This document shows positions 62,793 to 64,000 of a stretch of 64,000 nt of DNA, one piece after another. A program made the position numbers and the translations under genes. Source of the stretch: an uncultured Bacilli bacterium (GTDB lineage: Bacteria > Bacillota_I > Bacilli_A > RF39 > UBA660); assembly GCA_934086315.1 (NCBI GenBank), contig CAKOHZ010000001.1, positions 1 to 64,000 on the forward strand. Direction: 5' to 3'. The notes under the pieces were generated by a model. The model was not told the origin of the DNA. It ran no database searches and was given only the letters and a program-made list of their open reading frames with translations. Position 1 is the first letter of the stretch. Each line of letters begins with the position of its first letter.

Positions 62793-64000
62793 TTCTTATC
62801 CCCCTTTGGTTTTTTAAAGAATATTGACATAATACTTGATTTTCTCTTTATTATACCAGTATTTTCAAAAGAAGGGTTAATATTATGTATCATAGCATTT
62901 AATAAATCATATGTAGTTCCTTCATCTATTCTATATGTACCTCCAGGTAATCCCCTATCATAAACAACAACAGGTACTCTAACAGAGAAATTAACTTTAC
63001 ATAACTCATGTTTAGTATTATACATTTCTTTTTCTATTCCATATAAAGATGAAATAAACAAACCATAACTATTAGATAGAGTAAATTCTGATACTTTTCC
63101 AATAACAGTATCTATTTTTTTAAGTCTTTCTTCTATTTCATCAACATTTTTACATGTTTCTATTTCATAATTAATTATTATCATCTCTTGAGGATAAGCT
63201 TTTAATGTTTGAATTAACTTATCAGGATCATATATAAATCCATCATCAACAGACAAATATTTAATATTTTCACTTACTGTATTTCTAAGTCCAGTCATAT
63301 AATAATTTATATAAGGGCATTTATCTTTTTCAGCTAATATTAATGCTTTCGCTCCTATTGACTCTAATGATTTTAAAGCATAAGTAGAAGATACAGCAAA
63401 ATTAAACATATATGGTATTTGTCTAACTTCACATTTAACTGGGAATAAAGAATAAGCCTTTATAGTACTTGAATCTAGTTTTCTATATCTTTGAACATCT
63501 AATTCTTTTAAATATCTTGTTACATCTATATTAGAATAATTAAAGAACAAGAAATAATCGCCATTATTAATACCAAAACCAGGGTTTACAGCAAACGTTC
63601 TTGCTTTAGCCGGTATTGTTTTAGTTTGTAATAAAACATCAGCCTTTTTACTTAAATCTTTCCATTTTTCACCAGCTTCTGTCGCAAGCGTTTTAATAAA
63701 ATCTTTAAAAGCAAGTAAATTTTCTAAATGTTGTTCACCACTAACTACTCCTAATTTTACTTGTTCACCTAGTTCATAATTTAATGTAGTAAAACATCTA
63801 TCCATATCTTTATAATCATTAAGTGATTGTTGAGTCATAACTAAATGTATAAATATTTTAGTTTTAATATGTAATCCCATATCTTTTATATAAGATAATA
63901 ACTGCTCTATTGTTCTATTATTATCCCAAAAGCAAAATATATGTAGTTTCGTTTCACTTTCTGTTCCCAATTGTGAATATAAATATTTAAGTATTTGTGC
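62789..64000 (-). CDS. GpmI-like pseudoenzyme, N-terminus beyond right edge
   Basis: The frame is open to the right edge; at least 403 residues are seen, starting AQILKYLYSQLGTESETKLH in the window. The line of strands follows phosphoglycerate mutase GpmI throughout: ETKLHIFCFW (GpmI: STLHMIGLIS), GDYFLFFNYSNIDVTRYLKE (DGVLFLNYRPERIKELIS), IGAKALILAEKDKCPYINYY (LGFKQARIAESEKYPHVTYF), MIIINYEIETCKNVDE (FILVNYANPDMVAHTG), LFISSLYGIEKEM (LVITSDHGNIEYM) and VRVPVVVYDRG. But DGRD, NYANPD-x3-H and SDHGN metal ligands are all lost, so it cannot use the GpmI chemistry. It ends in a basic tail with SIMSIFFKKPKGDKK. It leads the RDD-rpiB-SHOCT unit. Confidence 0.75.
   Translation of the reverse strand, partial: AQILKYLYSQLGTESETKLHIFCFWDNNRTIEQLLSYIKDMGLHIKTKIFIHLVMTQQSLNDYKDMDRCFTTLNYELGEQVKLGVVSGEQHLENLLAFKDFIKTLATEAGEKWKDLSKKADVLLQTKTIPAKARTFAVNPGFGINNGDYFLFFNYSNIDVTRYLKELDVQRYRKLDSSTIKAYSLFPVKCEVRQIPYMFNFAVSSTYALKSLESIGAKALILAEKDKCPYINYYMTGLRNTVSENIKYLSVDDGFIYDPDKLIQTLKAYPQEMIIINYEIETCKNVDEIEERLKKIDTVIGKVSEFTLSNSYGLFISSLYGIEKEMYNTKHELCKVNFSVRVPVVVYDRGLPGGTYRIDEGTTYDLLNAMIHNINPSFENTGIIKRKSSIMSIFFKKPKGDKK

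Overview
The window is AT-rich DNA from a low-GC Bacillota. Nearly every gene lies on the minus strand; only clpP and an agrBD pair are on the plus strand. The gene set (Spo0A, a SpoIIQ-like protein, WhiA, zinc-type S14, long HPF, SecA with a SEC-C tail, cell-division FtsEX) points to a walled bacterium that probably sporulates, most likely an uncultured gut lineage of class Bacilli near RF39/Erysipelotrichales; that placement is an inference. TGA is used as a stop (agrB, cotH and the 62.8 kb gene end in TGA), so the Mycoplasma code is not in use.

Layout in window order: (1) 1-96 holds a promoter and leader typical of an rRNA operon, reading leftwards out of the window. (2) 335-2160: an Ntdp-type nucleotide phosphatase and an S41 protease. 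(3) 2238-16575: one long S10-spc-alpha ribosomal protein operon (rpsJ to rplQ) with secY, adk, map, infA and rpoA; rpmD is missing and an unknown ORF sits between rpsN and rpsH. (4) 16.6-18.3 kb: two damaged membrane-lipid genes (an acyltransferase and a diacylglycerol glucosyltransferase). (5) 18.4-25.2 kb: a membrane protein, gpmI, spo0A, tpiA and pgk. (6) 25.2-32.5 kb: a cell-surface operon of CotH kinase-like, VTC, DUF4956, an unknown anchored protein and a phosphodiester glycosidase, running on into pgk-tpiA. (7) 32.6-37.2 kb: glmS, gap and a TGS-uridine-kinase-like protein. (8) 37.3-42.9 kb: clpP, whiA, an M23 hydrolase, ftsX, ftsE, prfB. (9) 42.9-53.0 kb: an accessory block with a nucleotide-cleaning/WYL operon, a nucleotidyltransferase, a pentapeptide-like protein and an ABC exporter with an M13 peptidase. 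(10) 53.1-57.5 kb: secA, hpf, an unknown gene, csp. (11) 57.5-60.5 kb: an agr-type peptide quorum-sensing locus in convergent arrangement. (12) 60.6-64.0 kb: spoIIQ-like, SHOCT, rpiB, RDD and a catalytically dead phosphoglycerate-mutase paralogue cut by the right edge.

How parts fit together: the ribosomal operon feeds translation and Sec export. Glycolytic genes (gap, pgk, tpiA, gpmI) are scattered among surface and sporulation genes. Spo0A, WhiA, CotH and SpoIIQ form a sporulation/development theme, and the agr locus supplies a cell-density input whose targets cannot be read from this window. The most unusual items are the convergent agr locus with its short precursor, the dead GpmI paralogue, the WYL/uracil-glycosylase/NUDIX/deoxyribosyltransferase/SIS operon, the CotH-VTC-DUF4956 operon joined to glycolysis, and the two decayed lipid genes.
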